Under the pieces are notes generated by a model. The model was not told where the DNA came from, searched no databases, and worked only from the letters and a program-made list of their open reading frames with translations. A DNA stretch of 48,837 nt, taken from positions 1-48,837 of the forward strand of contig JAFVOR010000052.1 of NCBI GenBank assembly GCA_017505725.1, read 5' to 3'. Below, one piece after another: positions 14,932-23,384 of this stretch. The stretch is from Alistipes sp. (GTDB taxonomy: Bacteria; Bacteroidota; Bacteroidia; Bacteroidales; Rikenellaceae). Every line of letters begins with the position of its first letter. Position 1 is the first letter of the stretch. Position numbers and translations under genes: made by a program.

Positions 14932-16815
14932 TTAGAATGGCTTCGGAACATAAATCGAGCCATCAGGGTTTATGAGGATGTAACTGATTGGAGCGATACT
15001 CTTGCTCTCCCACACAACGCTCTGCTCGTTATAGTTGCAGATAGTCTTGCTGCCATCGGCATAGGCGGTCAAGAATAGATTCTCGCCCACCTGACGATGG
15101 TCTGTCATAAGTTCCCTCTGCAGGTGTCGTACGGGCACAAACTCATCCCAGGCTCGCTTGATGCGAGGCACATCGGCAAATTTATAGGTGTAGAATATCG
15201 GACGACCACCAAACTCGACAATCTTCAACGAGATTTTCGGATCGACCACGCCATCGCCCTCCATCCAACGAGGATCGCCCGACTTCTCCAACTTATAAAG
15301 ACATTTTCCGCGAGTATGATTCTGAGTAGCACGATCGGAGTTGTAGAGTATAATGCCGTGATAAACCAACTCCCACAATGGGCGCACACCCGTAGCAAAC
15401 GGATATCGACCATCTGCCAAACTCTTAATCTCCCTGCCCACATAGTTGATATAATCGATATTTGCTGCCACGTGGTCGTAACCGCCCTCACTTGCAGCTC
15501 CACCCATCAATCGTTTCGATTCGGCAAGAATTTTATTCTGAATCACTGCCATCTGCTCGGGAGTAGCAGGGTGTCGAGGATCGGCACATCTATTCGGATA
15601 GGTTGCCGAGTAAACATCGATATAGTGTGGGCCACGAACACCCAAATTTGCCATTTTCTTCAACTCCTCGGGTACCCACTTGCTCCACGATGCCACCTGG
15701 CACACATTGATGCACCATCCACCTGCCCAAATGCTGCCACGATCATAAGAACCATCCTTGAGTTTACCTGCCCACCACTCGTCCCACATTGGAGAGACAG
15801 TATAGCCATCGGTATTGGTTGCGTGAAGGGTCATTTGATAGCCGAGGCTCTGTGTCTTCTCAATGAGTCGGCGCAGGCCAGCCTCACCACCGATAGATTG
15901 CTCAACTGGAAAATGTTGCGGTGTGCGACCATCGTAACCACCATAGTTCCAGCCCGCCGAGACAAATGTCGCCTTATCGACACCTGAATCCTTGATGGCT
16001 TGCACAAACTCGCCAGACACACCAAAAGGCATATGCACCTCGAGTGGATACTCGGTCTCGGCCGTAAAATCGGCCTTCACACGATCGGGGCTTTTTGACG
16101 AAATATCAGCGATAGGCTTTGCGCAGTGGGTTTGGATACGCACTACAATAGACTCGGTGAGATAGTCGAGCTCAGGTTGCTCTTTGATGCGTTCCTTGAT
16201 GGTTTTGACTCCGCTATTCTCAAACTGATAACGCTGGTACGCCTTTGCGATGTTGGCATAAGTCGCATCTTCGCCCTTGAGACAGTGGTAGTCAATAACG
16301 ATATCGTCGTACAGATCGAAATATTTACGCACTAAATCGGCTCTGAAACGAAGCACCGTCTCATAGTTGCCATCTGTTGCACGAGCTATAAAGGAGTAGT
16401 CGAAACGCCACTTCTTGACGTGTCCCCACCAGAGATTATCACCACGCTTCATAGCGTAGATAGGCATCACGCTTCTTGTAGTTCGATAGCCTCCGTTCTC
16501 CTTATCGAAGTATCCGTACATTCCGCGTGCGCTCATCCAATAGCCTTCGTTGCCCTTAACGGCCTTCATAAACGAAGGTAGCACCTCGATTCCCCAAACA
16601 CCATCGGCTATATGCTCCTTCGGGATGGTCAATCGCATACCCTCGGCACATTTCACAAGTTTATACTTGCGTATCTCGACCTTATTTTCGCCATTCGGTA
16701 TAGGTTTCTCGGTCGAATCATTTGGTTTGCCATACAACATTCTCACCTCGACACTTTGCGCCGAGAGCGATGCTGCAAAGAGTAGAAAAACAAACAATGT
16801 GGATAATCTCTTCAT
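14932..16815 (-). CDS. Secreted DUF5696-like protein, probable glycoside hydrolase fold
   Basis: 627 residues with a Sec signal peptide (MKRLSTLFVFLLFAASLSAQ). The N-terminal 150 residues are beta-rich (SARGMYGYFDKENGGY, YSFIARATDGNYETVLRF). The middle and C-terminal part looks like a TIM barrel: VSAGWNYGGYDGRTPQ, LGYQMTLHATNTDGY, GPHYIDVYSATYPNRC and GAASEGGYDHV are strand-end segments with acidic residues. They resemble DUF5696 proteins and, more distantly, GH101-type endo-alpha-N-acetylgalactosaminidases. A carbohydrate substrate is likely but cannot be named. There are no SusC/D genes beside it. It stands directly downstream of the methyltransferase gene, 11 bases apart. Confidence 0.6.
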   Translation of the reverse strand: MKRLSTLFVFLLFAASLSAQSVEVRMLYGKPNDSTEKPIPNGENKVEIRKYKLVKCAEGMRLTIPKEHIADGVWGIEVLPSFMKAVKGNEGYWMSARGMYGYFDKENGGYRTTRSVMPIYAMKRGDNLWWGHVKKWRFDYSFIARATDGNYETVLRFRADLVRKYFDLYDDIVIDYHCLKGEDATYANIAKAYQRYQFENSGVKTIKERIKEQPELDYLTESIVVRIQTHCAKPIADISSKSPDRVKADFTAETEYPLEVHMPFGVSGEFVQAIKDSGVDKATFVSAGWNYGGYDGRTPQHFPVEQSIGGEAGLRRLIEKTQSLGYQMTLHATNTDGYTVSPMWDEWWAGKLKDGSYDRGSIWAGGWCINVCQVASWSKWVPEELKKMANLGVRGPHYIDVYSATYPNRCADPRHPATPEQMAVIQNKILAESKRLMGGAASEGGYDHVAANIDYINYVGREIKSLADGRYPFATGVRPLWELVYHGIILYNSDRATQNHTRGKCLYKLEKSGDPRWMEGDGVVDPKISLKIVEFGGRPIFYTYKFADVPRIKRAWDEFVPVRHLQRELMTDHRQVGENLFLTAYADGSKTICNYNEQSVVWESKSIAPISYILINPDGSIYVPKPF

Positions 16816-16826
16816 TTTTTCAATTG

Positions 16827-17594
16827 CTATTTAGTCGCCACAAAAAATAGATCGAAGCACTTCATACCGGCCTCGTAAGGGACGATAGAGTAGTCCTCCA
16901 TCGTGATTGATTCGGTGAGGGAGCTATTGCGCTTATGCAGATTACGACGATTTAACCTATTGAGCAGATCGTATGGCCACTGCAGCATCTTGCGAGGCAG
17001 ACGGTGCTGCAAATCGAGCAGATCGAAGCGCATTATCTTGCGCACCGACTGGCGATTCTTCTCATAGTAGGCCATAACCTTCTCGTTGCCCACAACGCCA
17101 TACGCCTCCACCTTCGAGAAGTGACACTCGAGCAGATTTCGCAGCTCGTCGGCATTGTACTCACGCACGTGCCAAGGGTTGCGAGTGAGCGACATAGGGG
17201 CATTTGGTGTGGAAACCACGAACTTGCCACCGGGACGCAGCACTCTCGCCACCTCGCGCACAAGGTCGATATCCTCCTCGATATGCTCGATTACCTGAAA
17301 CGACACCACCGAATCGAACGAGCAGTTCTCAAACTCGATTGGTGGCACCTCCATATTGTAGTACTCGACATTCTCGAGCTGAAGCGGACTCTCGGGCAGA
17401 GTCTTATCAATAGATATATATCTCATAGCCTTCCTGGCTATTATCTCCACTCCATAACCCGTGCCGGTGCCTATCTCGAGGATATCACCCTCGACCAACT
17501 CGGCAGCACGATGATACGCCAGCACCGAGCGCTGGTAGACATAGTTATCAGACTTTTCGAGCGACACGCGCTCTGCGGTTGCTATATTCGCCAT
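16827..17594 (-). CDS. Class I SAM-dependent methyltransferase
   Basis: 255 residues. Motif I is DILEIGTGTGYG (37-48), followed by a post-I acidic residue in ISIDKTLPES, and FQVIEHIEEDIDLVREVARVLRPGGKFVVSTPNAPMS. These are typical of the Methyltransf_11/25 group (UbiG-, SmtA-like). The C-terminal region has a basic stretch LLNRLNRRNLHKRN. The substrate cannot be read; neighbours give no pathway. The DUF5696-like gene follows at 11 bases and probably shares the message. Confidence 0.85.
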   Translation of the reverse strand: MANIATAERVSLEKSDNYVYQRSVLAYHRAAELVEGDILEIGTGTGYGVEIIARKAMRYISIDKTLPESPLQLENVEYYNMEVPPIEFENCSFDSVVSFQVIEHIEEDIDLVREVARVLRPGGKFVVSTPNAPMSLTRNPWHVREYNADELRNLLECHFSKVEAYGVVGNEKVMAYYEKNRQSVRKIMRFDLLDLQHRLPRKMLQWPYDLLNRLNRRNLHKRNSSLTESITMEDYSIVPYEAGMKCFDLFFVATK

Positions 17595-17635
17595 ATTCTT
17601 AACTTTTAGCCATTGGCCATTAGCTATTTTATAGC
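17595..17635. repeat. Low-complexity TTAGCCATTGGCCATTAGC repeat
   Basis: Short interspersed TAGCCATT/CCATTAG units ahead of the inverted-repeat element. Similar strings appear at 34714-34742 and 41250-41306. No function visible. Confidence 0.5.
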
Positions 17636-17735
17636 CGTCATTCCGAAGGAGCGAAGCGACTGTGGGAATCCCCCTTATTGTTATTAAAATTAAAAGTGGG
17701 AGATTGCCACGAGCCTAGCGGCTCTCGCAATGACG
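17636..17735. repeat. 100-bp inverted-repeat (MITE-like) element
   Basis: Both ends read CGTCATT(C/G)CG inward. The left arm GTCATTCCGAAGGAGCGAAG and the reverse complement of the right arm align over about 38 bases with several mismatches, separated by an AT-rich loop. The right end is also found at 1-22. No transposase frame. It resembles the GTCATTGCGAG-type palindromic elements scattered in many bacterial genomes. It sits just upstream of structured RNA B, as does the partial copy ahead of RNA A. Confidence 0.7.
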
Positions 17736-17801
17736 ATTTGTTTATTTTCTGCAAAAATAAAAAATTTTACCCATAATTCCGCAACTCTTGAAAATAATTT
17801 C

Positions 17802-17809
17802 TAAATTTG
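17802..17809 (+). promoter_or_regulatory. -7 box (TAAATTTG) of structured RNA copy B
   Basis: TAAATTTG inside a string shared with the promoter of RNA copy A; the identity runs from the inverted-repeat end (17713) to 17812 and then stops. Expected transcript start is near 17816. Confidence 0.6.
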
Positions 17810-17815
17810 TAGCAC

Positions 17816-18065
17816 CATAACATAAAATCGCACTTGCCTATGAAACATTAGTGTACTTGATACGCACAATCTAGACATATTGAAAAAGCTATTTTAGTTT
17901 TATTCTACTATTCAGAAAGTTTGGCGACTAATTTGAATACCAGTAGGAATAATACAAGAATACTCACGCTATACGGCGTGGGCTTTCGGTTATTCTACTG
18001 GTAGGTTACGCCAAACACCTCTGAATAGAAATACACTGAAAGTACCGCGCTTTTTTTTGTGCGTA
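17816..18065 (+). ncRNA. Structured leader/sRNA, copy B of a three-copy family
   Basis: P0 pairs 17861-17869 (TACGCACAA) with 18057-18065, perfect 9 bp. P1a pairs 17908-17915 with 18021-18028 and P1b pairs 17919-17926 with 18009-18016, both perfect 8 bp. The internal loop between them is exactly AAA (17916-17918) against ACCT (18017-18020). P2 pairs 17938-17952 with 17990-18003 with one bulged G. The apical hairpin CACGC/GCGTG contains GGCGTGGG at 17975-17982. A T8 run is at 18051-18058. Helices share no sequence with copies A and C, yet pairing, loop and motif are kept. It lies ahead of the frameshifted gene at 18140. Ends are estimated. Confidence 0.65.
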
Positions 18066-18139
18066 TTTATCATTTTTAAAAGGTACAACGGAGAAACTGG
18101 AAAGAGAAAATTTATATTTAATCAACAAACAGTAGATTT

Positions 18140-19053
18140 ATGAAGAGATTTATATTAGCAGCTATTTTATTAGCGTCTACAACATCAATATATGCAAAAA
18201 GAGTTGGTGTTTATTGTTTCTTTAAAATAGTGGAATCCAATTATATGAAGATAGTAACATCAAAAGTTTGATAATATGCGATGATAATAAAATGCAGGTT
18301 GCTATCCAAAATAAAACGTCAAAAATAATATATATAGATAAAGCAAATAGTTTTATCTACATAAATAATCAGCCGACGTCATTATTTTCAAACTCAGTTT
18401 ATTCATCTGGAGTGACAAATACGAGTGGGACTGCTTTTAACTTAGGTGGAGTTGCCAAGGCAATGGGACTCAAAGGCGGTATTGGCGCATTGATGGGAGC
18501 TACAACCATAGGAGGTAGTTCGAGTAGTTCTAATATTACAACAACATACGAACAAAGAATTTTAGCCATAGCTCCACATGCAACGGAGATAATATACACT
18601 TGTTCAGTACAATTGCATCCTTTAATAATCGACAAGGGAGAAGAGGGTGGTTTCGTTAGTTTCCGCATTGGCCGCAATGGTCGATTTATTGATCCTAATA
18701 CTGGACAGTCTCAAAAATTCGAAATAGGATTGAGCCGTAAATACTCACAAAAAGCTACTCCGTTTAATATGAAATTTGTGGCCACATATTCTACGAATGA
18801 ATCTTTTGAAGATAAGCAGTTAATTACAGCAGAACATTACATTAGCGATGTGGTAATTGATAATAAGCGTGGAATAAAAAAGGTGGGCACCTACTTACCA
18901 TATTGCACACCGTATATAAATAATGGTCAAGAATGTTACAAATTTAGAACAGGAACAGACCCTTTGGGAGCGATAGCTGCAGGAGTAACCTGTATTGTTA
19001 GTATTGCAGGCTCAGTAGCCCTAATCGTTGTTGCTGCGGTAAGTGCTTCTTAA
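18140..19053 (+). pseudogene. Secreted hypothetical protein gene with a -1 frameshift
   Basis: ATG 18140 opens MKRFILAAILLASTTSIYAKRVGVYCFFK, a signal peptide plus mature start, but stops at 18269. The continuation lies one frame back: from about 18226 it reads NSGIQLYEDSNIKSLII, then runs without stops to 19053 (about 276 codons). Joined, the product would be about 304 residues, with a Gly/Ser/Thr-rich region (GGIGALMGATTIGGSSSSS) and a C-terminal hydrophobic helix (DPLGAIAAGVTCIVSIAGSVALIVVAAVSAS). The shift is at TTTAAAA (18221-18227), where one base may have been lost or where ribosomes could slip. Read as frameshifted gene; a sequencing error is possible. Family not named. Confidence 0.7.
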
Positions 19054-19136
19054 AAAGGTTACTTATGATGCAATCACAAGTTTCAGCATCATAGAATATC
19101 GCAGAAACATTCTCTATTCTCATAGAAGTAGATAAA

Positions 19137-19154
19137 GCCGAGCTTTTGCTCGGC
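19137..19154. terminator. Hairpin terminator GCCGAGC-TTTT-GCTCGGC
   Basis: A perfect 7-bp GC-rich stem, 19137-19143 with 19148-19154, followed by TTATTT. It lies between the frameshifted gene (plus) and the S1-protein gene (minus) and could serve both. Confidence 0.7.
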
Positions 19155-19181
19155 TTATTTACAACTTTTAACTTTACACTT

Positions 19182-20018
19182 CTAGCTTTTAACTTGTATT
19201 GCACCTTTGGTGCAAGTTACTCGGTTGTGGCTCATAAGCACACCCAACGAGCGTTTGAATAGCTTTTTGCTCATATTGAGCGCATCACGAATCTCCTCAG
19301 GCGAGCTATTGTCGGTAAGTGCGAGTGAGCCACCTGCCGCTACGATAGCATCGTAGAGCACCTCTGCCGAGTCCTTAACCTGTGCAAAGCCCTTCTGCTG
19401 CAACGAGAGGTCGATGCGATTATCGTCGGTAATACGACTGACATACGCCTCGACTCTGTCACCGAGATTTATCTCGCGGAAAATCTGATTTTTGTAGATC
19501 ATTCCCCAATGGCGATTCTCGACAATGGCACGATAGCCAATCTCGCTCTCCGACACAATCAACGCCTCGACCTTCTGGCGTGGCGAGAGGGTGATTATAT
19601 CGTCGTTATTGACATACTGCTTCAACTTCGAGGTTGCCACACAACGGTCTGTAACATTATCGACATAGAGATAGACCGCCTTATACGAGCCAACCAACAC
19701 ACCGCCCTGCTGATTGCGGTTCGGGAGGAACAAGTCCTTACCCGTGATGCCCCAATCGAGGAATGCACCGTGAATATTCTTATCCACCACCTTGAGGTAG
19801 GCACATTTGCCGGCTGTAATTTTGGGTGTTTCGGTAGTTGCCACGATACGATCCTCCGAGTCGTGGTAGACAAATACCTCCACCTCATCATCTACCTTCT
19901 GCGTCAGCGACACGTAGCGATTGGGGAGCAACACCTCGTTGCCCTCCTCGTCTGCAAGATAGAGACCAAACTCCGACACTCGCGCAACACGCAAGGTTTG
20001 TATTTCACCAATTCTCAT
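19182..20018 (-). CDS. cvfB: CvfB-like S1 RNA-binding protein
   Basis: 278 residues. Tandem S1-like OB folds are visible: residues 1-60 (MRIGEIQTLRVARVSEFGLYLADEEGNEVLLP), a second domain (KVVDKNIHGAFLDWGITGKDLFLP) and a third (GDRVEAYVSRITDDNRIDLSLQ). A C-terminal winged-helix segment follows (AEVLYDAIVAAGGSLALTDNSSPEEIRDALNMSKKLFKRSLG). This order is that of CvfB/YitL, a conserved virulence factor and RNA-binding regulator in Firmicutes. The symbol is by family resemblance. Its role in Bacteroidota is not known. Monocistronic, with korB downstream of a low-complexity gap on the same strand. Confidence 0.85.
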   Translation of the reverse strand: MRIGEIQTLRVARVSEFGLYLADEEGNEVLLPNRYVSLTQKVDDEVEVFVYHDSEDRIVATTETPKITAGKCAYLKVVDKNIHGAFLDWGITGKDLFLPNRNQQGGVLVGSYKAVYLYVDNVTDRCVATSKLKQYVNNDDIITLSPRQKVEALIVSESEIGYRAIVENRHWGMIYKNQIFREINLGDRVEAYVSRITDDNRIDLSLQQKGFAQVKDSAEVLYDAIVAAGGSLALTDNSSPEEIRDALNMSKKLFKRSLGVLMSHNRVTCTKGAIQVKS

Positions 20019-20077
20019 CTATTTTCGTTTATTATTCAGACAAATTCTGCATTTTGAATTTTGCATTTTGAATTTCT

Positions 20078-21106
20078 TTACTCAACCTTCCAGGTTTCGC
20101 CACCGAAGAACAGGTCATCGGCCTTCATATTTGGCTTAACGCTCTGCTGCTCCTCGATTTGGCGTGCAACCTCCGAGTCGTAAGTTGGGCGTGCCACATC
20201 ACGAATAATGCCCACCGCAACGGGGAACTCCGGATAGCGCATCGAAGCCAACATTGTATGCAGAGCTGTATCCTCACAGTGCGCATCGTGAGTCAGTACA
20301 TCGTCGAGAGTGTAGCCATCCTCGCCAACGGTCACCACCTTCAACTTCAAGCCATCGAGCACCAAACCCTTCTCTTTGTTTGCGCCAAAGAGCATCTTCT
20401 CGCCGTGCACAAGGCGGATGGTGCGCTCTTCGCGTATAGCCTTCGTATCAGCATAGTCAGCGTGGGTTTTATGGTTGAAAATCACACAATTAACCAGCGC
20501 TTCGACCACCGACATACCCTTGTGGCAGGCACCCTCGACAAGCAACTCCTTGGTCAAGTCGAGCTCCATATCGATGGTACGAGCAACAAACGAAGCCTTG
20601 GCACCAATAGCCAATACCGCAGGAGAGAATGGCTCCTCAATAGTACCAAAAGGCGAAGTCTTGGTCACCTTACCCAACTTCGAAGTAGGGGAGTACTGAC
20701 CTTTGGTCAAGCCATAAATCTCGTTGTTGAAAAGGATGAGATTCAGATCGATATTGCGGCGGCAAGCGTGGATAAAGTGGTTACCACCGATAGCCAACGA
20801 GTCGCCATCACCCGAACATACCCATACCGAGAGGTCGGGGCGTGCGGTCTTGAGGCCCGTAGAGATAGCCGCAGCACGACCGTGAATGGTGTGGAAGCCA
20901 TAGGTATTCATATAGTAGACAAAGCGTGACGAACAGCCGATACCCGACACAAATGCGAAGTTCTCGCGTGGGATATCGAGTCGCTCGGCCACCTCGGGTA
21001 ACGCCTTCAAAACCGAGTTGAATAGTGCGTGGTCGCCACAACCCGGGCACCACTTAACAGCGTTTCCGTTACGAAAATCATTTGGGGTGTATTCTCTCTT
21101 TGCCAT
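20078..21106 (-). CDS. korB: 2-oxoacid:ferredoxin oxidoreductase, beta subunit
   Basis: 342 residues. It binds thiamine diphosphate for ferredoxin-linked oxidation of a 2-oxoacid, most likely 2-oxoglutarate. Visible are WCPGCGDHALFNSV (Cys20, Cys23), GIGCSSRFVYYMNTYGFHTIHGRA, the thiamine-diphosphate motif GDGDSLAIGGNH...NIDLNLILFNNEIYGLTKGQYSPTS, and the C-terminal EEQQSVKPNMKADDLFF. It starts one base after the korA stop codon, so the two are one operon. Sequence alone does not fully separate KorB from other 2-oxoacid types. Confidence 0.92.
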   Translation of the reverse strand: MAKREYTPNDFRNGNAVKWCPGCGDHALFNSVLKALPEVAERLDIPRENFAFVSGIGCSSRFVYYMNTYGFHTIHGRAAAISTGLKTARPDLSVWVCSGDGDSLAIGGNHFIHACRRNIDLNLILFNNEIYGLTKGQYSPTSKLGKVTKTSPFGTIEEPFSPAVLAIGAKASFVARTIDMELDLTKELLVEGACHKGMSVVEALVNCVIFNHKTHADYADTKAIREERTIRLVHGEKMLFGANKEKGLVLDGLKLKVVTVGEDGYTLDDVLTHDAHCEDTALHTMLASMRYPEFPVAVGIIRDVARPTYDSEVARQIEEQQSVKPNMKADDLFFGGETWKVE

Positions 21107-21107
21107 A

Positions 21108-22961
21108 CTAATTCTGATTTATGTGTGAATAGATTACCTCCTTCAGAGCATCCACATCGAATGGTCTTGCTCCCATATCAGTCACCGAGCGAATATCAGG
21201 GTGGTTTGTCATTGAGCGCAAATGCGATGCAAGTTGTCCGCTATTGCTCTCGCAGACCAAGATATGGTCGTACATTGCAAGCTCCTCAAGCAGACCATTC
21301 TGGAGTGGGTTTATCAAGTCGATAGTTGCAAAGGCTATCTCCTGCTTCTCGCTATGGAGCTGCATCACAGCCTCTCGTACCTTTCCGACATTGCTACCCC
21401 AAGCCAACACAAGCATATCGCCACCAATAGAGCCCTCCGAAACAACCGGCAAAACCATCTCGGCAACCATTGCTACACGCTCGGCACGCAGTGCACCCAT
21501 CGAGGCGTGGTCGGCAGGATTGTAGGATATGACACCCGTAACAGGTTGCTTCTCCAAGCCTCCAAGACGATGCTCCAAGCCCTCCGTACCAGGGATTGCC
21601 CAATAGCGAGCCAACTCCTCGTTTGCCGAATACGGATTGAACAGACCGTGCTCGTTGAAGCACTCAGCCTTGTCAGCCAACTCCTCACGCGAAACGATAG
21701 GAGGATTTATCTCCTGCAACTCTGCCACACGCTTAATCTTCCATGGCTCTGTACCATTGGCAAGGTTAGCATCGGTCAAAAGTACCACAGGCATCATTCG
21801 CTCCAAGGCAATCTTGGCTGCCAAATAGGCCTTATCGAAGCAGTCGGCAGGGGAGTGCGCAGTCAATACCACGAGCGGACTATCACCGTTGCGACCATAC
21901 ATAGCCTGCAGGAGGTCGGCCTGCTCGCTCTTGGTTGGCAAGCCCGTAGATGGGCCACCTCGCTGAACATCTACCACAACAAGTGGAATCTGTGCCATCA
22001 CAGCCAAACCGAGCGCCTCGCTCTTGAGAGCCAAGCCCGGACCCGAGGTTGTTGTTACCGCCAATGCACCTCCAAACGATGCTCCAATAGCGGTGCAGAT
22101 ACCTGCAATCTCATCCTCGGCCTGAACGGTCTTAACACCCAAGGCCTTGTGCTTTGCCAACTCCTCCAGGATGCCCGTAGCAGGGGTAATAGGGTAGGAG
22201 CCACAGAATAGAGGTCTGCCACTCTTCTCGGCAGCAGCAATAAAGCCCCAAGCCACTGCCTGATTACCATTAACCGAACGGTAAGTGCCCGGCTCGAGAG
22301 CCTTTTCGCTCGAGTGCTCTACCTCGCCCACAAGGTGTCTATTCTTGGCATAGTTCTCACCCGCCTCGAGTGCAGCGATATTAGCCTTGCTGACAAGCGG
22401 ATTCTTCTTGCCGAACTTCTTCTCGATGAACTTCTTGGCGTAGTCGATAGGGATGTCGTACATACCAAGCGTAACACCCAGCACCACCATATTGCGGCAC
22501 TTGAGTGCCGACTTGCGGTCCAACTCAAACTCTGCCACTGCATCGAGTGTCATCTGCGTGATTGGGGCTTCGACTATAGTACACTCCTCGAGCTTGAGTT
22601 CGCTATCGATGGTCTCGATATCGTAGCCCACCTTGGCAACGCTCTCCTTTGTGTAGTTGTCGCTATCGAGCAACAACATAGCAGTCGATTTGGCGTACTT
22701 GCGATGTGCAACAAGGGCTGCAGGATTCATCGCAACCAAAATATCGCACTTATCACCCTCGTGTGCAACCGCCTGCGAGGAGAAATGCACTTGGAAACCC
22801 GATACACCCGCAACCGTACCTTGTGGTGCACGGACCTCGGCAGGGTAGTCGGGAAAGGTGAATACACCATAGCCTGCAAATGCGGCACTCTCCGAGAAGA
22901 GGTTGCCCACCATCTGCATACCATCGCCCGAGTCTCCCGAAAATCGAATTACTCTACTCAT
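21108..22961 (-). CDS. korA: 2-oxoacid:acceptor oxidoreductase, alpha (gamma-alpha fused) subunit
   Basis: 617 residues. Residues about 1-185 are the gamma domain (RFSGDSGDGMQMVGNLFSESAAF). From about 225 follows the pyrimidine-binding alpha domain: GSYPITPATGILEEL, QAEDEIAGICTAIGASFGG, TTSGPGLALKSEALGLAV, VVVDVQRGGPSTGLPTKSEQADLLQAMYGRNGD. The C-terminus carries the domain with VLAWGSNVGKVREAV. The fusion is the usual Bacteroidota form. With korB it makes or uses succinyl-CoA under anaerobic conditions, coupled to ferredoxin. Confidence 0.93.
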   Translation of the reverse strand: MSRVIRFSGDSGDGMQMVGNLFSESAAFAGYGVFTFPDYPAEVRAPQGTVAGVSGFQVHFSSQAVAHEGDKCDILVAMNPAALVAHRKYAKSTAMLLLDSDNYTKESVAKVGYDIETIDSELKLEECTIVEAPITQMTLDAVAEFELDRKSALKCRNMVVLGVTLGMYDIPIDYAKKFIEKKFGKKNPLVSKANIAALEAGENYAKNRHLVGEVEHSSEKALEPGTYRSVNGNQAVAWGFIAAAEKSGRPLFCGSYPITPATGILEELAKHKALGVKTVQAEDEIAGICTAIGASFGGALAVTTTSGPGLALKSEALGLAVMAQIPLVVVDVQRGGPSTGLPTKSEQADLLQAMYGRNGDSPLVVLTAHSPADCFDKAYLAAKIALERMMPVVLLTDANLANGTEPWKIKRVAELQEINPPIVSREELADKAECFNEHGLFNPYSANEELARYWAIPGTEGLEHRLGGLEKQPVTGVISYNPADHASMGALRAERVAMVAEMVLPVVSEGSIGGDMLVLAWGSNVGKVREAVMQLHSEKQEIAFATIDLINPLQNGLLEELAMYDHILVCESNSGQLASHLRSMTNHPDIRSVTDMGARPFDVDALKEVIYSHINQN

Positions 22962-22993
22962 AGTTTTAGGTTTTATATTGTTTTAAGTCTCTA

Positions 22994-23383
22994 CTATTTA
23001 ACCACTCCCTTGATGGTAAGCACCTCGGTGCCACCGACCGAATTGGAACGCAGTTGCACCACACGACGAAAGATACCCTGCTCAGCACGCTTCGACTCGA
23101 CAGTGATGCGAATCTCGCCGCCCTGACCTACAGCCACCGGCTTGCGCGAAAACTCGCTCTTGAGGCAGGGACAAGTGGTGGTAGCAGCAAGCAATACCAA
23201 AGGCTCGGAGCCATCATTGGTAAAACGGATGGTCAGTACCTTGTTCTCGCCCTTGCGGTCAATCTCGCCAAAGTCGCACTCGCTATGCTCGAGGCGGATG
23301 TGAGCACCATTGTAGTGCACCTTCTCCTCGGCGTGTAGCGCAAATGGCACCACTGCACAAAGCAACATCAATAGGTATCTCAT
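22994..23383 (-). CDS. DUF1573 family exported protein
   Basis: 129 residues: a signal peptide (MRYLLMLLCAVVPFALHA) and one DUF1573 Ig-like domain. The family pattern is visible: CDFGEIDRKGENKVLTIRFTN, then DGSEPLVLLAATTTCPCLK with a CPC pair, KPVAVGQGGEIRITV and QLRSNSVGGTEVLTIKG. DUF1573 proteins are abundant in Bacteroidota and often stand next to Ton or envelope genes. It is the last gene of the exbB-exbD-tonB set, separated from tonB by one base, so it is co-transcribed. Probably periplasmic. Role unknown. Confidence 0.85.
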   Translation of the reverse strand: MRYLLMLLCAVVPFALHAEEKVHYNGAHIRLEHSECDFGEIDRKGENKVLTIRFTNDGSEPLVLLAATTTCPCLKSEFSRKPVAVGQGGEIRITVESKRAEQGIFRRVVQLRSNSVGGTEVLTIKGVVK

Positions 23384-23384
23384 A

